Source: Planctomycetota bacterium
GTDB taxonomy: Bacteria; Planctomycetota; UBA1135; UBA2386
NCBI GenBank assembly: GCA_020851075.1
Contig: JADZDL010000019.1
Location: 1 to 51,612, forward strand
Direction of reading: 5' to 3'
DNA length: 51,612 nt
Shown piece after piece: positions 41,047-49,118 of the stretch (its first letter is position 1; each line of letters starts with the position of its first letter). The position numbers and the translations under genes are program-made. The notes beneath the pieces are model-generated. The model ran no database searches. It was not told the origin of the DNA and saw nothing but the letters and a program-made list of their open reading frames with translations.

Positions 41047-42330
41047 TCACCGGCCCCCGCCGGGAAGCGGCGAGGTGAGCGTCGTGGTGGGCACGACGGC
41101 AAACCAGCTGGCGCGGCCCGGGGCCAGGGTCATGGCCAAGGTCTGCGCGACGGAATCCACGGTGACAGCGGCTGTTGCGCCAGCTGCGATGCCGCGCCGT
41201 TCGGCCAGCAGGATCGTGATGGCGCGGCCTGGCAACGCCCCAGGTGCCGCCGCCATGGCGGCCTTCCGCTCGTCCGACCAAGGTGGCAGGGAAAGCTCGA
41301 AATCCACCGCCTGGGCCGCCTTCGCGAGTTCCTCGGCTGACACCGGACGCTCTCGCAGATCGGCGAGCAACCGCTCGAGTTCCTTTTGCGGGCGATCCAT
41401 CGACGGCCCATACGAACCGCGCCGCGTACACAAGACCACCGGGTCGCCGTGCAGCCACGACCACGCGATGCGCGGCGCGCGCGCGAGAGCCTCTTCGCGG
41501 CGCGGCGGCAGCGTGCGCAAGGCCCGCACGCGGGCGACTTCGAGCAGCAGCGCCAGGGCCGCGCGATCGACTTCTGGGGGCACCGCAAAAGCAGCCGTCA
41601 GGAACACTGCATCGGTGCGCGGATTGCCAATCGTCTCGAGGCCCTTGGCCGGGGCGGCAACGGGATTCGCCGCGGGGCCAGCCAGGCGCCAAGGGCCGGT
41701 GGCGAGTTCGACCTTCGCCAGTTCCGCGCCCAAAGCCGGCGGCAGTGCACCCAGGCCAAGCCCCCGCCTCGCCGTGGGCAGTTTCAGCAGTTCGCGCACG
41801 CGCGCCACCGACAACGCCTGCAGGGCCAACGGTGCGCCGACGAGCGAGTGTGCCAGCGGGGTTCCCGCCCACAGGGCTCGCCGACTGGAGCTGGCCAGCA
41901 CCTCGCCCGGATAGAGCCATTCGGCGTCATCGGCGACCAACGCTGTGCGCGCGGCAACCCGCGCAATCACGTCGTCGGACAACGGCACCTGCTGGTCCTG
42001 CAGCGCCAGGACAAACTGCAGCGCCTGCTGCCAACGGTCTCCTTCCACCATCACAAACGCCACCACCGCGCCGCCGTCGACGTGCACACCACTCGCTTTG
42101 GTCCCCGGCACCGCGGCGCGCGCACGTTCGAGTCGGCACTCCACTACGACGCGGCACGCGCCACATTCGCCGGGAGCGTCGAGGTCGTAACCAGCCTCGT
42201 AAGCCACCGCCAGCACCGTCACCGCCGCTCCCGGCAACTCGTGGAGCGTCCAACCAGGAACCTCCTGGGCCGCCAGCGGGACGCAGTAGCAGAACGGTGC
42301 GAGCAGCGCCGCGAGCGTGGGTTTCAGCAT
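41047..42330 (-). CDS. Exported M16-peptidase-like protein without zinc motif
   Basis: 427 residues with a signal peptide (residues 1-~22). The order of segments resembles an insulinase-type (M16) half: a strand region ending GYDLD, a helix, VEGDRWQQALQFVLALQ, then a long helical run, and VRELLKLPTAR. Where active M16 enzymes have HxxEH, this protein has V-V-V-E-C (61-65), so both zinc histidines are lost. M16 proteins often work as active/inactive pairs, but no active partner is adjacent. The ATG overlaps the end of the ABC-ATPase gene by 7 bases, so the two are translationally coupled. Confidence 0.55.
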   Translation of the reverse strand: MLKPTLAALLAPFCYCVPLAAQEVPGWTLHELPGAAVTVLAVAYEAGYDLDAPGECGACRVVVECRLERARAAVPGTKASGVHVDGGAVVAFVMVEGDRWQQALQFVLALQDQQVPLSDDVIARVAARTALVADDAEWLYPGEVLASSSRRALWAGTPLAHSLVGAPLALQALSVARVRELLKLPTARRGLGLGALPPALGAELAKVELATGPWRLAGPAANPVAAPAKGLETIGNPRTDAVFLTAAFAVPPEVDRAALALLLEVARVRALRTLPPRREEALARAPRIAWSWLHGDPVVLCTRRGSYGPSMDRPQKELERLLADLRERPVSAEELAKAAQAVDFELSLPPWSDERKAAMAAAPGALPGRAITILLAERRGIAAGATAAVTVDSVAQTLAMTLAPGRASWFAVVPTTTLTSPLPGGGR

Positions 42331-43670
42331 GGAATGACCTTGCCGTCTTCGACGGCGACCGTGCGATGGGCGATGGCCTTCGCGAGTTCGTGATCGTGCG
42401 TGACGAGCACCATCGCGAGCCCGCGACTCTGCTGCAGTTCGAGCAGGGACTCGAGCACCGCGATCGCCGCGCGGCGATCGAGCGAGGCCGTCGGCTCGTC
42501 GAGCAACAGCACATCGGGCTGCACCGCAAGGGCACGCAGCAGCGCCGCCCGGCGCCGTTCGCCGCCGGAGAGGTGGCCGGCGCTGCGATGCTCGGCCCCG
42601 CGCGCGAGCCGCAGGGTGGCCGCCGCGCGCTCGAGGTCGAAGAACGGCGCCTTCGCTTCGGCAACGAGGCTCGCGAGGCTGCGGCCCGGGGTCAACGAAG
42701 CGAACGCATCCTGACAGCACAACTGCACCGCCGTCGCGCGCGGGGGCCGGTCGACGGTGCCGCGATCGGGCGCGCGATGGCCCGCCAGGACCCGCGCGAG
42801 CGTCGTCTTGCCCGCCCCACTCTCGCCGATGACGGCGACGATCTCACCGCGGTGCAGTCGGAAGTCCGCGCCATCGAGCACCCGCCGCTCGCCGTAGGCC
42901 ACGCCGAGATCGCGCGCCGCCAGCACCGGAACCGACCCGATCGCCGCCCCTTCCGCCCGCTGCGGCCAGGCCAGGGTATCGGCCTTGCCGGGCAGAAACC
43001 GCCCTTCGGTCGCCGTATAGACCGCGGCATCGAGGTCGCGCAGCAGGCGCACATCGTGCGTCGCGAGCAGCATCGCGGAACCCTGGTCGAACAGCCGCCG
43101 CAGATGCACGAGCAGTTCGCCGTAGCTGCCACCATCCAGGCTCGCCGAAGGCTCGTCGGCGATGACGAGCGACGGCGCGCGCAGGAACGCAATCGCCAGC
43201 AACACGCGCTGCGCCTGGCCGCCCGAGATCTGGTGCGGCAACCGCCGACACACAGCCGCGGCGTCCTGCACGCCGAGATTGGCCAGCTGGGCCGCGGCAT
43301 CCGCCGCACTGCGCAGCGTCGCCTGCGCAATCTGCTGCCCGATCGGCTGCAGTGGATCGAGGGCCGCGTGCGCATCCTGGGCCAGGAACGCGAGGTCGTG
43401 GCGCATCACGTGCGACCGTTCAGTCAACAACGCCGTGCCGAAGTCGCGCCCGAGCACCCGCACGGCGCCCTGCGTGTGCACGTCCGCACCGCGCAGCAGG
43501 CCAAACAACCCGTGCAGCAAGGTCGTCTTGCCGCAGCCCGAAGGGCCGTACAACGCCGCCACCTTGCCACTCAGCAGTGAGAGATGCGGCAATTCGACGG
43601 CAAACCCCTGGGCCCGCCGCACCGAGAACTGTTCGACTTCGAGGATCGCCTGCAAGCCCCCCCATCGCAC
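42324..43670 (-). CDS. ABC transporter protein with two complete ATPase domains
   Basis: 448 residues from a GTG at 43670; a TTG at 43655, just before QAILEVEQ, is also possible. Two ATPase cassettes are present. First: Walker A GPSGCGKTT, signature ISGGQAQR, Walker B with DEPSASLD. Second: Walker A GESGAGKTT, signature LSGGERRR, DEPTASLD. This double form resembles fused Dpp/Opp or Nik-type peptide and nickel importer ATPases. No permease or binding-protein gene is adjacent, so the membrane partner must be encoded elsewhere or the protein has a non-transport role. It is divergent from the redoxin-fold gene. Confidence 0.87.
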   Translation of the reverse strand: MRWGGLQAILEVEQFSVRRAQGFAVELPHLSLLSGKVAALYGPSGCGKTTLLHGLFGLLRGADVHTQGAVRVLGRDFGTALLTERSHVMRHDLAFLAQDAHAALDPLQPIGQQIAQATLRSAADAAAQLANLGVQDAAAVCRRLPHQISGGQAQRVLLAIAFLRAPSLVIADEPSASLDGGSYGELLVHLRRLFDQGSAMLLATHDVRLLRDLDAAVYTATEGRFLPGKADTLAWPQRAEGAAIGSVPVLAARDLGVAYGERRVLDGADFRLHRGEIVAVIGESGAGKTTLARVLAGHRAPDRGTVDRPPRATAVQLCCQDAFASLTPGRSLASLVAEAKAPFFDLERAAATLRLARGAEHRSAGHLSGGERRRAALLRALAVQPDVLLLDEPTASLDRRAAIAVLESLLELQQSRGLAMVLVTHDHELAKAIAHRTVAVEDGKVIPC

Positions 43671-43746
43671 GATATCGCCGCGGCTTGTGCAAGGGCAGTC
43701 TGCCCGGTCCCGCCCGGTTCGCACTCACCAAAGCCCGCCTCGGCCG

Positions 43747-43752
43747 TATAGT
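43747..43752 (+). promoter_or_regulatory. Putative -10 element (TATAGT) of the redoxin-fold gene
   Basis: TATAGT, close to TATAAT, ends 6 bases before the ATG at 43759. No clear -35 and no Shine-Dalgarno. Consistent with a leaderless message. Confidence 0.4.
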
Positions 43753-43758
43753 TCCCGC

Positions 43759-44862
43759 ATGCGGCGTCTCCTCTCCGTGTCGTTCCTGCTGTGGTTGCTC
43801 GCTCCGGCGACGGCGCAGCGTTCCCTCGCCAAACTGCAACAGGAGTTTGCGGCCGCCGTCCAGCAATTGGGGGCAGAGACCACCCACGAACAACAGCTGG
43901 CCGTGCTCAAGAAGCAGATTCCTGAACTGGAACGTTTCCTGGCCAGCGAAGCCAAGGATGCGGACCGTTGGAACGGCCGCCTCATGCTCGCCGACCTGCA
44001 GCTCGCGGTCGGGGAACAAAAGGCCGCCAGCAAGACCCTGGAAGGCATCGACCAGAACGAAGCGCCGGCCCTGCTGCTCGTGAGCAGCGCGGCGATGGCC
44101 CAGCACCTGGGCCTGCGCCCGCTGCGCGACGCGATGATCACCGCGGCGCTTGGCAAGAGCGCCCCGGTCGAGGACCAGCTCGCGATGGCCCGGCTGCTCA
44201 TGACCGTGCTGCACGAGGTGAAGAAGGGCGAAGCCCTGTTCGACAAGGCCCTGGCCGAGGCCAAGGACGACGAACAGCGGGCCGCCGTGCGCTGGCATCG
44301 CGCCGACGGACTGCGCGACCGCGAAGACCTCAGCGAAGACGCGATGTTCGAAGAACTCGAGAAGCTCACCAACGAACTGCCAAACACCTACTGGGGCGGC
44401 ATCGCGAAGGACGTGCTGCGCGCGACCAAACTGCAGCGCGGCGATGACGCGATCGACTTCAAGGCCAAGACCCGGACCGGCGAAGACCTGACCTTGGCAT
44501 CGCTGCGCGGCAAGACCGTAGCGCTCGTCTTCTTCGAGGCCTCGGACCGCGACCTGCCGCGTCTGCTCGACCTGCTGAAGGCCAGCAAGACCCAACTTGG
44601 CGACAAACTCGCCATCGTCGGCATCTGCCTCAACCGCGATTCGGGCGAGATCGACAAAGCCATCCGCGCGCTCGGCATCACGTTCCCCGTGATCGGGGAG
44701 GGCAAGGGTTTCCAGACCGACGCGGCGCTGCGCTGGTTTGTCGCGAGCCCCGTCGTGCACGTGATCGACGAGAACGGCAAGGTGGTGGCCCTCGGCCAGC
44801 ATGCCGGCACCGCCGACGCGCGCGCCGAACTCAGCGAAGCGCTCAGCGGTTCGGCGAAGTAG
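43759..44862 (+). CDS. Exported TPR plus redoxin-fold protein lacking catalytic cysteines
   Basis: 367 residues with a signal peptide (residues 1-20, ending ATAQ). Residues ~25-220 are helical, TPR-like. Residues ~228-360 have the AhpC/TlpA redoxin fold: DLTLASLRGKTVALVFFEASDRDLPRL (split at the active-site turn), AIVGICLNRDSG, then VVHVIDENGKVV. At the place of the usual W-C-x-x-C the sequence is E260-A-S-D, so no redox-active cysteine is left. It probably binds rather than reduces a partner. The 3' end overlaps the convergent membrane-protein gene by 20 bases. Confidence 0.75.
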   Translation: MRRLLSVSFLLWLLAPATAQRSLAKLQQEFAAAVQQLGAETTHEQQLAVLKKQIPELERFLASEAKDADRWNGRLMLADLQLAVGEQKAASKTLEGIDQNEAPALLLVSSAAMAQHLGLRPLRDAMITAALGKSAPVEDQLAMARLLMTVLHEVKKGEALFDKALAEAKDDEQRAAVRWHRADGLRDREDLSEDAMFEELEKLTNELPNTYWGGIAKDVLRATKLQRGDDAIDFKAKTRTGEDLTLASLRGKTVALVFFEASDRDLPRLLDLLKASKTQLGDKLAIVGICLNRDSGEIDKAIRALGITFPVIGEGKGFQTDAALRWFVASPVVHVIDENGKVVALGQHAGTADARAELSEALSGSAK

Positions 44863-46000
44863 CCGCGACCAGCCTCCGCCGCAGCCGCCACCAACCGACG
44901 GCGTGGATGGCGGCGAGCACGCCTTCGCCGAGCCCGATCGCCATCGCCGGCACGGCCGGCAGCGCATCGCAGGGTTCGCCGGCGAGATTGCCGGCCAGGT
45001 GGATCGCGCAGTAGGTGAAGAGCACGAAATCGGCGCCAACGCGGCCGCGCCGGCCAAATCGCAGCCCGATGCGCAACACGGCGGCGATGGCGCCGACCGC
45101 GAGCAGGCCCACCAACGGGGCCCGCCCCCACCACACCGCGGGCAGCAGCGACACCGCGCTCTGGCTCGCCGGCAAGTGGTCCACGGGGGCGTGCAGGGTG
45201 TACACCAGCAGCAGCAGTCCCAGCGCTGGGGCCAGAAGTGACACGACGGTCCACGGCCACAGGCGCGCGTTGATCGAACGCATCGGCAGCGACCAGAGGC
45301 CCTTCCGCCGCACGATCGGCAGCATGCGGGTTCCCACCTGCAGAGCGGCCACACTCATGACCGCCCCCGGCACGAACAGTCCCGCACCGCGCGCCGGCAG
45401 CGCCGCCAGCGCCATCGCCAACGCCATCGCGGCGGCCGCGCAGTACCCGAGGAGCACTGCGTTGCGCACGATGGCGGGCCCGTTCGCGCGGCGATGGATC
45501 GTCTGCGCAAGACTCTGCAACAACACGAGCGCCAGGACGCCAAACAACGTGCTCACGGTCTCCGGTCGCAGCACCTGCCCTTCGCTCGCCACCGGCGGCA
45601 ACCAGGCGAGGCACAAACACGCGAGCAGGGCCTGAACCCGGCCGCGCGCGAGCATCACGGCGAAGTAGACCCCGCCGCTGATCGCCAGCAGGAAGAGCAC
45701 CTGGATGAGCCGCGCGCGCGTCATCAACAACGCGAGTGCTTGCGGCTCGGTCGGCAGCTCCGGAGGCAACGGCGACACCGTGGCGAGGAAGAAGTGGCGG
45801 TCGATATCACTCGCCGACGGCCCGCCGCTGCCGCGCAGGGCCGTGGCCACGCGCTGCACTTCCTCGGGCCCGGCGGGCACGTCGAGGTGCGCCCCGGCCA
45901 ACAAGGCGGGCAACGCCAGGATCGCCAGCAGCAGGCCCGCGATGGCGAGCCGGCGAAACGGCCCCGACGCGCGGAGCGAGCGGGGCGCGGAGCGGATCAC
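44843..46000 (-). CDS. Polytopic membrane protein, function unknown
   Basis: 385 residues from a GTG that overlaps the ridA stop (GTGA). About nine or ten membrane segments. A periplasmic loop after the first helix contains DRHFFLATVSPLPPELP, and RPETVSTLFG lies after the third; this layout is loosely like GT-C glycosyltransferases, but no catalytic acidic pair is convincing. It is the last gene of the coaD-ridA operon. The end overlaps the redoxin-fold gene by 20 bases. I give no function. Confidence 0.65.
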   Translation of the reverse strand: MIRSAPRSLRASGPFRRLAIAGLLLAILALPALLAGAHLDVPAGPEEVQRVATALRGSGGPSASDIDRHFFLATVSPLPPELPTEPQALALLMTRARLIQVLFLLAISGGVYFAVMLARGRVQALLACLCLAWLPPVASEGQVLRPETVSTLFGVLALVLLQSLAQTIHRRANGPAIVRNAVLLGYCAAAAMALAMALAALPARGAGLFVPGAVMSVAALQVGTRMLPIVRRKGLWSLPMRSINARLWPWTVVSLLAPALGLLLLVYTLHAPVDHLPASQSAVSLLPAVWWGRAPLVGLLAVGAIAAVLRIGLRFGRRGRVGADFVLFTYCAIHLAGNLAGEPCDALPAVPAMAIGLGEGVLAAIHAVGWWRLRRRLVAATSPNR

Positions 46001-46380
46001 GACAGGCTGGCGATGCAGTCGATCTCGACGAGGCTGCCCTTCGGCAGTTCCTTCACGGCCACCGTCGCGCGGGCCGGCTTGTGGTCGCCGAAGTGGCGGC
46101 CGTAGACCTCGTTCACGGCGGCGAAGTCACTCATGCTGACGAGGAAGATCGTCGTGCGCGCAACCTGCGCCATGCTGCCACCCGCCGCAGCGAGCACGGC
46201 GGCGAGGTTCTTCAGCACCTGTTCGGCCTGTTCGGCGGCGTTGCTGCCAACCATCTGCATGGTCTTGGGATCGAGCGGGATCTGGCCCGAGCAGAACAGC
46301 AGGTTGCCGACCTTGATGGCCTGGCTGTAGGGACCGATGGCGGCCGGAGCCGAGGAGGAATGGATGGGTTCGAGCTTCAT
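45997..46380 (-). CDS. ridA: RidA family reactive-intermediate deaminase
   Basis: 127 residues, the normal family size. Motifs: AIGPYSQAIKVGNLLFCSGQIP, split here as the N-terminal strand-helix unit, then the conserved ARATV near residue 104 with the Arg that holds the substrate carboxylate, and a VEIDCIA end. RidA hydrolyses reactive enamine/imine intermediates made by PLP enzymes. The ATG overlaps the coaD stop by 4 bases and the stop overlaps the next gene. Some RidA-group proteins have other roles, but the Arg and Glu of true RidA are both in place. Confidence 0.93.
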   Translation of the reverse strand: MKLEPIHSSSAPAAIGPYSQAIKVGNLLFCSGQIPLDPKTMQMVGSNAAEQAEQVLKNLAAVLAAAGGSMAQVARTTIFLVSMSDFAAVNEVYGRHFGDHKPARATVAVKELPKGSLVEIDCIASLS

Positions 46381-46871
46381 GATGGGGAAGACGTTGGCCG
46401 CAGGCGCTCGCGCAGGCGGCGCTCCACGGGAGCAGGCAGGAAACTGGTGACATCGCCGCCGTTGCGCACGATCTCGCGGATCAGCGACGACGACACATAA
46501 CTGAACTGCACGCTCGGCATCACGAACACCGTCTCGATGCCGGGCGCCAGGTGCCGATTGGTCAATGCCATCTGGTACTCGTACTCAAAGTCCGAGACCG
46601 TGCGCACACCGCGCAGCACCGCGCCGATCTTCTGCGCGCGGCAGAAGTCGACGACGAGCCCACGGAACGTGGTCACCGACACCCGCTTGTCCTTCGGCAG
46701 CACTTCGCGCAGCATCTCGACGCGTTCGTCCGGCGAGAACGTCGGCGCCTTGCTGCTGTTCACGGCCACCGCGACCGTCAGGTGATCAAACAAGGGCAAG
46801 GCACGCTCGACGAGATCGAGGTGGCCGCAGGTCACCGGATCGAAGCTGCCGGGGTACAGGGCAGAAACCAT
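46377..46871 (-). CDS. coaD: Phosphopantetheine adenylyltransferase
   Basis: 164 residues. Fourth step in coenzyme A synthesis: transfers AMP to 4'-phosphopantetheine. The nucleotidyltransferase start YPGSFDPVTCGH is complete (TCGH replaces the common TNGH), as are LRGVR, YEYQMALTNRHL and the SYVSSSLIRE motif with its Ser/Arg that close over ATP. It begins the coaD-ridA-membrane protein operon and is divergent from comEC with 45 bases between. There is no Shine-Dalgarno; see the -10 element just upstream. Confidence 0.95.
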   Translation of the reverse strand: MVSALYPGSFDPVTCGHLDLVERALPLFDHLTVAVAVNSSKAPTFSPDERVEMLREVLPKDKRVSVTTFRGLVVDFCRAQKIGAVLRGVRTVSDFEYEYQMALTNRHLAPGIETVFVMPSVQFSYVSSSLIREIVRNGGDVTSFLPAPVERRLRERLRPTSSPS

Positions 46872-46878
46872 GCGCGGG

Positions 46879-46884
46879 AATGTA
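46879..46884 (-). promoter_or_regulatory. Putative -10 element (TACATT) of coaD
   Basis: TACATT on the minus strand ends 7 bases before the coaD ATG (46871). No Shine-Dalgarno and no good -35. It lies within the 45-base divergent gap to comEC. Confidence 0.35.
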
Positions 46885-46916
46885 ACCGCGGAGCGTTTCG
46901 GAGCACGGAGCAGGTG

Positions 46917-49094
46917 ATGGATCCTGCAATCCCGCGTGCCCTGCTCTGGGGCAGTCTCTTCGCCTTGCCAACCGCCGTACTCACCCAATACCACCTGCCC
47001 ACCGCGGCCGCCCTGGCCGCCGCCGGCTGCCTGTTGGCGATCTTTGGTCGCGCCCGCTGGCGATGGTCGGGGCTCTGCGCGCTGCCCGTCCTGCTCGCGG
47101 CCCTGCACCCCCCGGTGCCGCCGCGGGTCTGGCCGCGCCCTGGCCCCGTGGTCATACAGGGCACGGTCACCGACCAGAGCCGGATGCCGGCCACGGGCGA
47201 AACCCTGGTCCTGCTCGGTTCGGGCCCAAACGGCCTGCGCCTGCACTGCACCGGCCCACTCGACCTCCTGTTTGGGGATCGCATCCGCGTCACCGCCCAC
47301 CTGTCGCCCACGGTCGCCCCGGGACTGCTGCCGACCCTGCGCGCGCCCGCCGCCGCAATACACAAGGTGGAAGGCCCCGCCTCCGCGCCGCGCCTCGCCA
47401 TGGCGGCCCGTTCGGCCCTCGAACGGCAGTTGCTGCGCCTCGTGCCCGGTGAGAACGGCGCCCTGCTGGCCACGTTGGCCCTCGGTCGCGGCACCCGGAC
47501 GTCCGCCGACCTGACCCAGGCCCATCGCGCCACCGGCTTGAGCCACCTGCTCGCCGTCAGCGGTGCCCACGCCGTGATGCTCGGCTGGCTGCTTGGCCTC
47601 GGCGGCCGTCGCCGCAGCCAGCTCGCCGCCGGTCGACTTCGCACCGGACTGGCACTCGCGGTGCTGTTTGCCTACGCCCTCATCACGGGCTCCGAACCAC
47701 CCGTGCTGCGCGCGATCCTCGCGTTTGGTCTCGGCGCGCTCGCGACCACGTTGGGCCGGCCGCTCTCCCTCGCTTCGGGCCTGCTGCCGCCGGCCCTGCT
47801 CACCGCGATGATGAGCCCCGAAGCGCTGGTCGGGCCGAGTTTCCTGCTCAGTTACGCCGCCGTGATCGGCCTCTCGCTCGCTAGCACCCGCGGCACGAGC
47901 CGGGCCGAACGGTACTTGTGGTCGCCGCTGCGCGCGTCGTTCTGGGCCACGCTCGCCACCGCCCCGATCACGCTCTTCTGGTTTGGCCAGCTCGCGCCAT
48001 GGACGGTGCTGCTCACGCCACTGCTCGCCCCACTCGTCGGGGTCCTGCTGCTCGGCAGCCTGCTCGCCGCCGCACTCGGTTGCCTGATTCCCGGCGCAAA
48101 CGCCCCCTTCGGCCCCGTACTCGACCATCTGGCCAGTCTCTACACGGGCTTCGTGCGCACCGCGGACCTGCTGCCGGGCACGCCGATCCAGGCACCGTTC
48201 GTGCCCCCGACCTGGGCCCTCGTGCTCACCGGCGCCATGGCCCTCGGGGTCATCGAACGCCTGCGCAACCGCCGCAGCATCGGGATCGCCCTCGTCCTCG
48301 CGAGCCTGCCGCACTTCGTTCCCCTCTCGCCCCCACAGCCCCCGCGGCTCCTGCTGTTTGCGATCGGCCACGGCCAGGCAGCGCTCGCCCAGGACCACGA
48401 AGGCCACCAGATCGCCATCGACTGCGGCAGCCTGCAGCAACCACTTCGTACGGCCCGCAAGTTTGCGCAGACGCTCGTGCGCCGCCGCCTCGACCTGCTC
48501 GTCATCACGCACGCGGACCAGGACCACCACAACGGTGTGCGGGCGCTGCTGCAACTGCTGCCCATCGACCGCGCGATCCTGCCCCTCGCACTGCGCGGCT
48601 CCGACGTCGAGAACGCCCTGCTCGAACATGGTACCCACCTCGAATGGTTGGCTCCGGGCCAACGCTGCGAACCGTTCGCGAACCTCGCGGTCGGCGCTCC
48701 CGACCTGCCGGCGCACGCCGCGGACAACGACCAGAGCCTCTGGGTCCGGGCCCGCCTCGGCCCTCTGCACGCGCTGCTCACCGGCGACGCCGAAGAAGTC
48801 GGCACGGCCGCCGCGATCGCCCAAGGCCTCGCCGGGCCCTGCGACCTGCTCGTGCTGCCGCATCACGGCCGGCCCAACGCGCAAGGCCCGGCGCTGCTGC
48901 GCGCCGTTCGCCCAACGGTCTGCTTTGCCTCTGCGGACACGGGCGACGGCGAAACGGCTCTCGGGCGCCTCGCACGCGGGTTTGGCTGTGATCCTTGGAT
49001 CACGGGGCAACACGGCGACCTCGAACTGCTCGCCGGAGATCGGCCGGCGGTGCGCACGTCGTTGGGACCGCGGCCCCTGCTGCGGCGGCCCTGA
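46917..49094 (+). CDS. comEC: ComEC/Rec2 DNA uptake channel
   Basis: 725 residues, normal length. An N-terminal DUF4131/OB-like region (~1-190) with two membrane helices, the Competence domain (~200-460) with LALGRGT, SGAHAVMLGW and many membrane helices, then a cytoplasmic or periplasmic metallo-beta-lactamase domain (~475-725) with THADQDHHNG (His532, Asp534, Asp536, His537), LLTGDAEE and LPHHGRPN. ComEC carries single-stranded DNA through the inner membrane during transformation. The ATG at 46917 has GGAG six bases upstream. Divergent from coaD. comF, the other competence-related gene here, is not linked to it. Confidence 0.93.
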   Translation: MDPAIPRALLWGSLFALPTAVLTQYHLPTAAALAAAGCLLAIFGRARWRWSGLCALPVLLAALHPPVPPRVWPRPGPVVIQGTVTDQSRMPATGETLVLLGSGPNGLRLHCTGPLDLLFGDRIRVTAHLSPTVAPGLLPTLRAPAAAIHKVEGPASAPRLAMAARSALERQLLRLVPGENGALLATLALGRGTRTSADLTQAHRATGLSHLLAVSGAHAVMLGWLLGLGGRRRSQLAAGRLRTGLALAVLFAYALITGSEPPVLRAILAFGLGALATTLGRPLSLASGLLPPALLTAMMSPEALVGPSFLLSYAAVIGLSLASTRGTSRAERYLWSPLRASFWATLATAPITLFWFGQLAPWTVLLTPLLAPLVGVLLLGSLLAAALGCLIPGANAPFGPVLDHLASLYTGFVRTADLLPGTPIQAPFVPPTWALVLTGAMALGVIERLRNRRSIGIALVLASLPHFVPLSPPQPPRLLLFAIGHGQAALAQDHEGHQIAIDCGSLQQPLRTARKFAQTLVRRRLDLLVITHADQDHHNGVRALLQLLPIDRAILPLALRGSDVENALLEHGTHLEWLAPGQRCEPFANLAVGAPDLPAHAADNDQSLWVRARLGPLHALLTGDAEEVGTAAAIAQGLAGPCDLLVLPHHGRPNAQGPALLRAVRPTVCFASADTGDGETALGRLARGFGCDPWITGQHGDLELLAGDRPAVRTSLGPRPLLRRP

Positions 49095-49118
49095 TCGGGC
49101 GCCGTCCACGGGGCGGAA

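Noticed and set aside
46377..49109. 910-codon open frame on the minus strand opposite comEC
   Set aside because: Only the end, from 46871 down, is coD-like coding (coaD). The upstream part is Gly/Arg/Gln/Glu-rich antisense of comEC.
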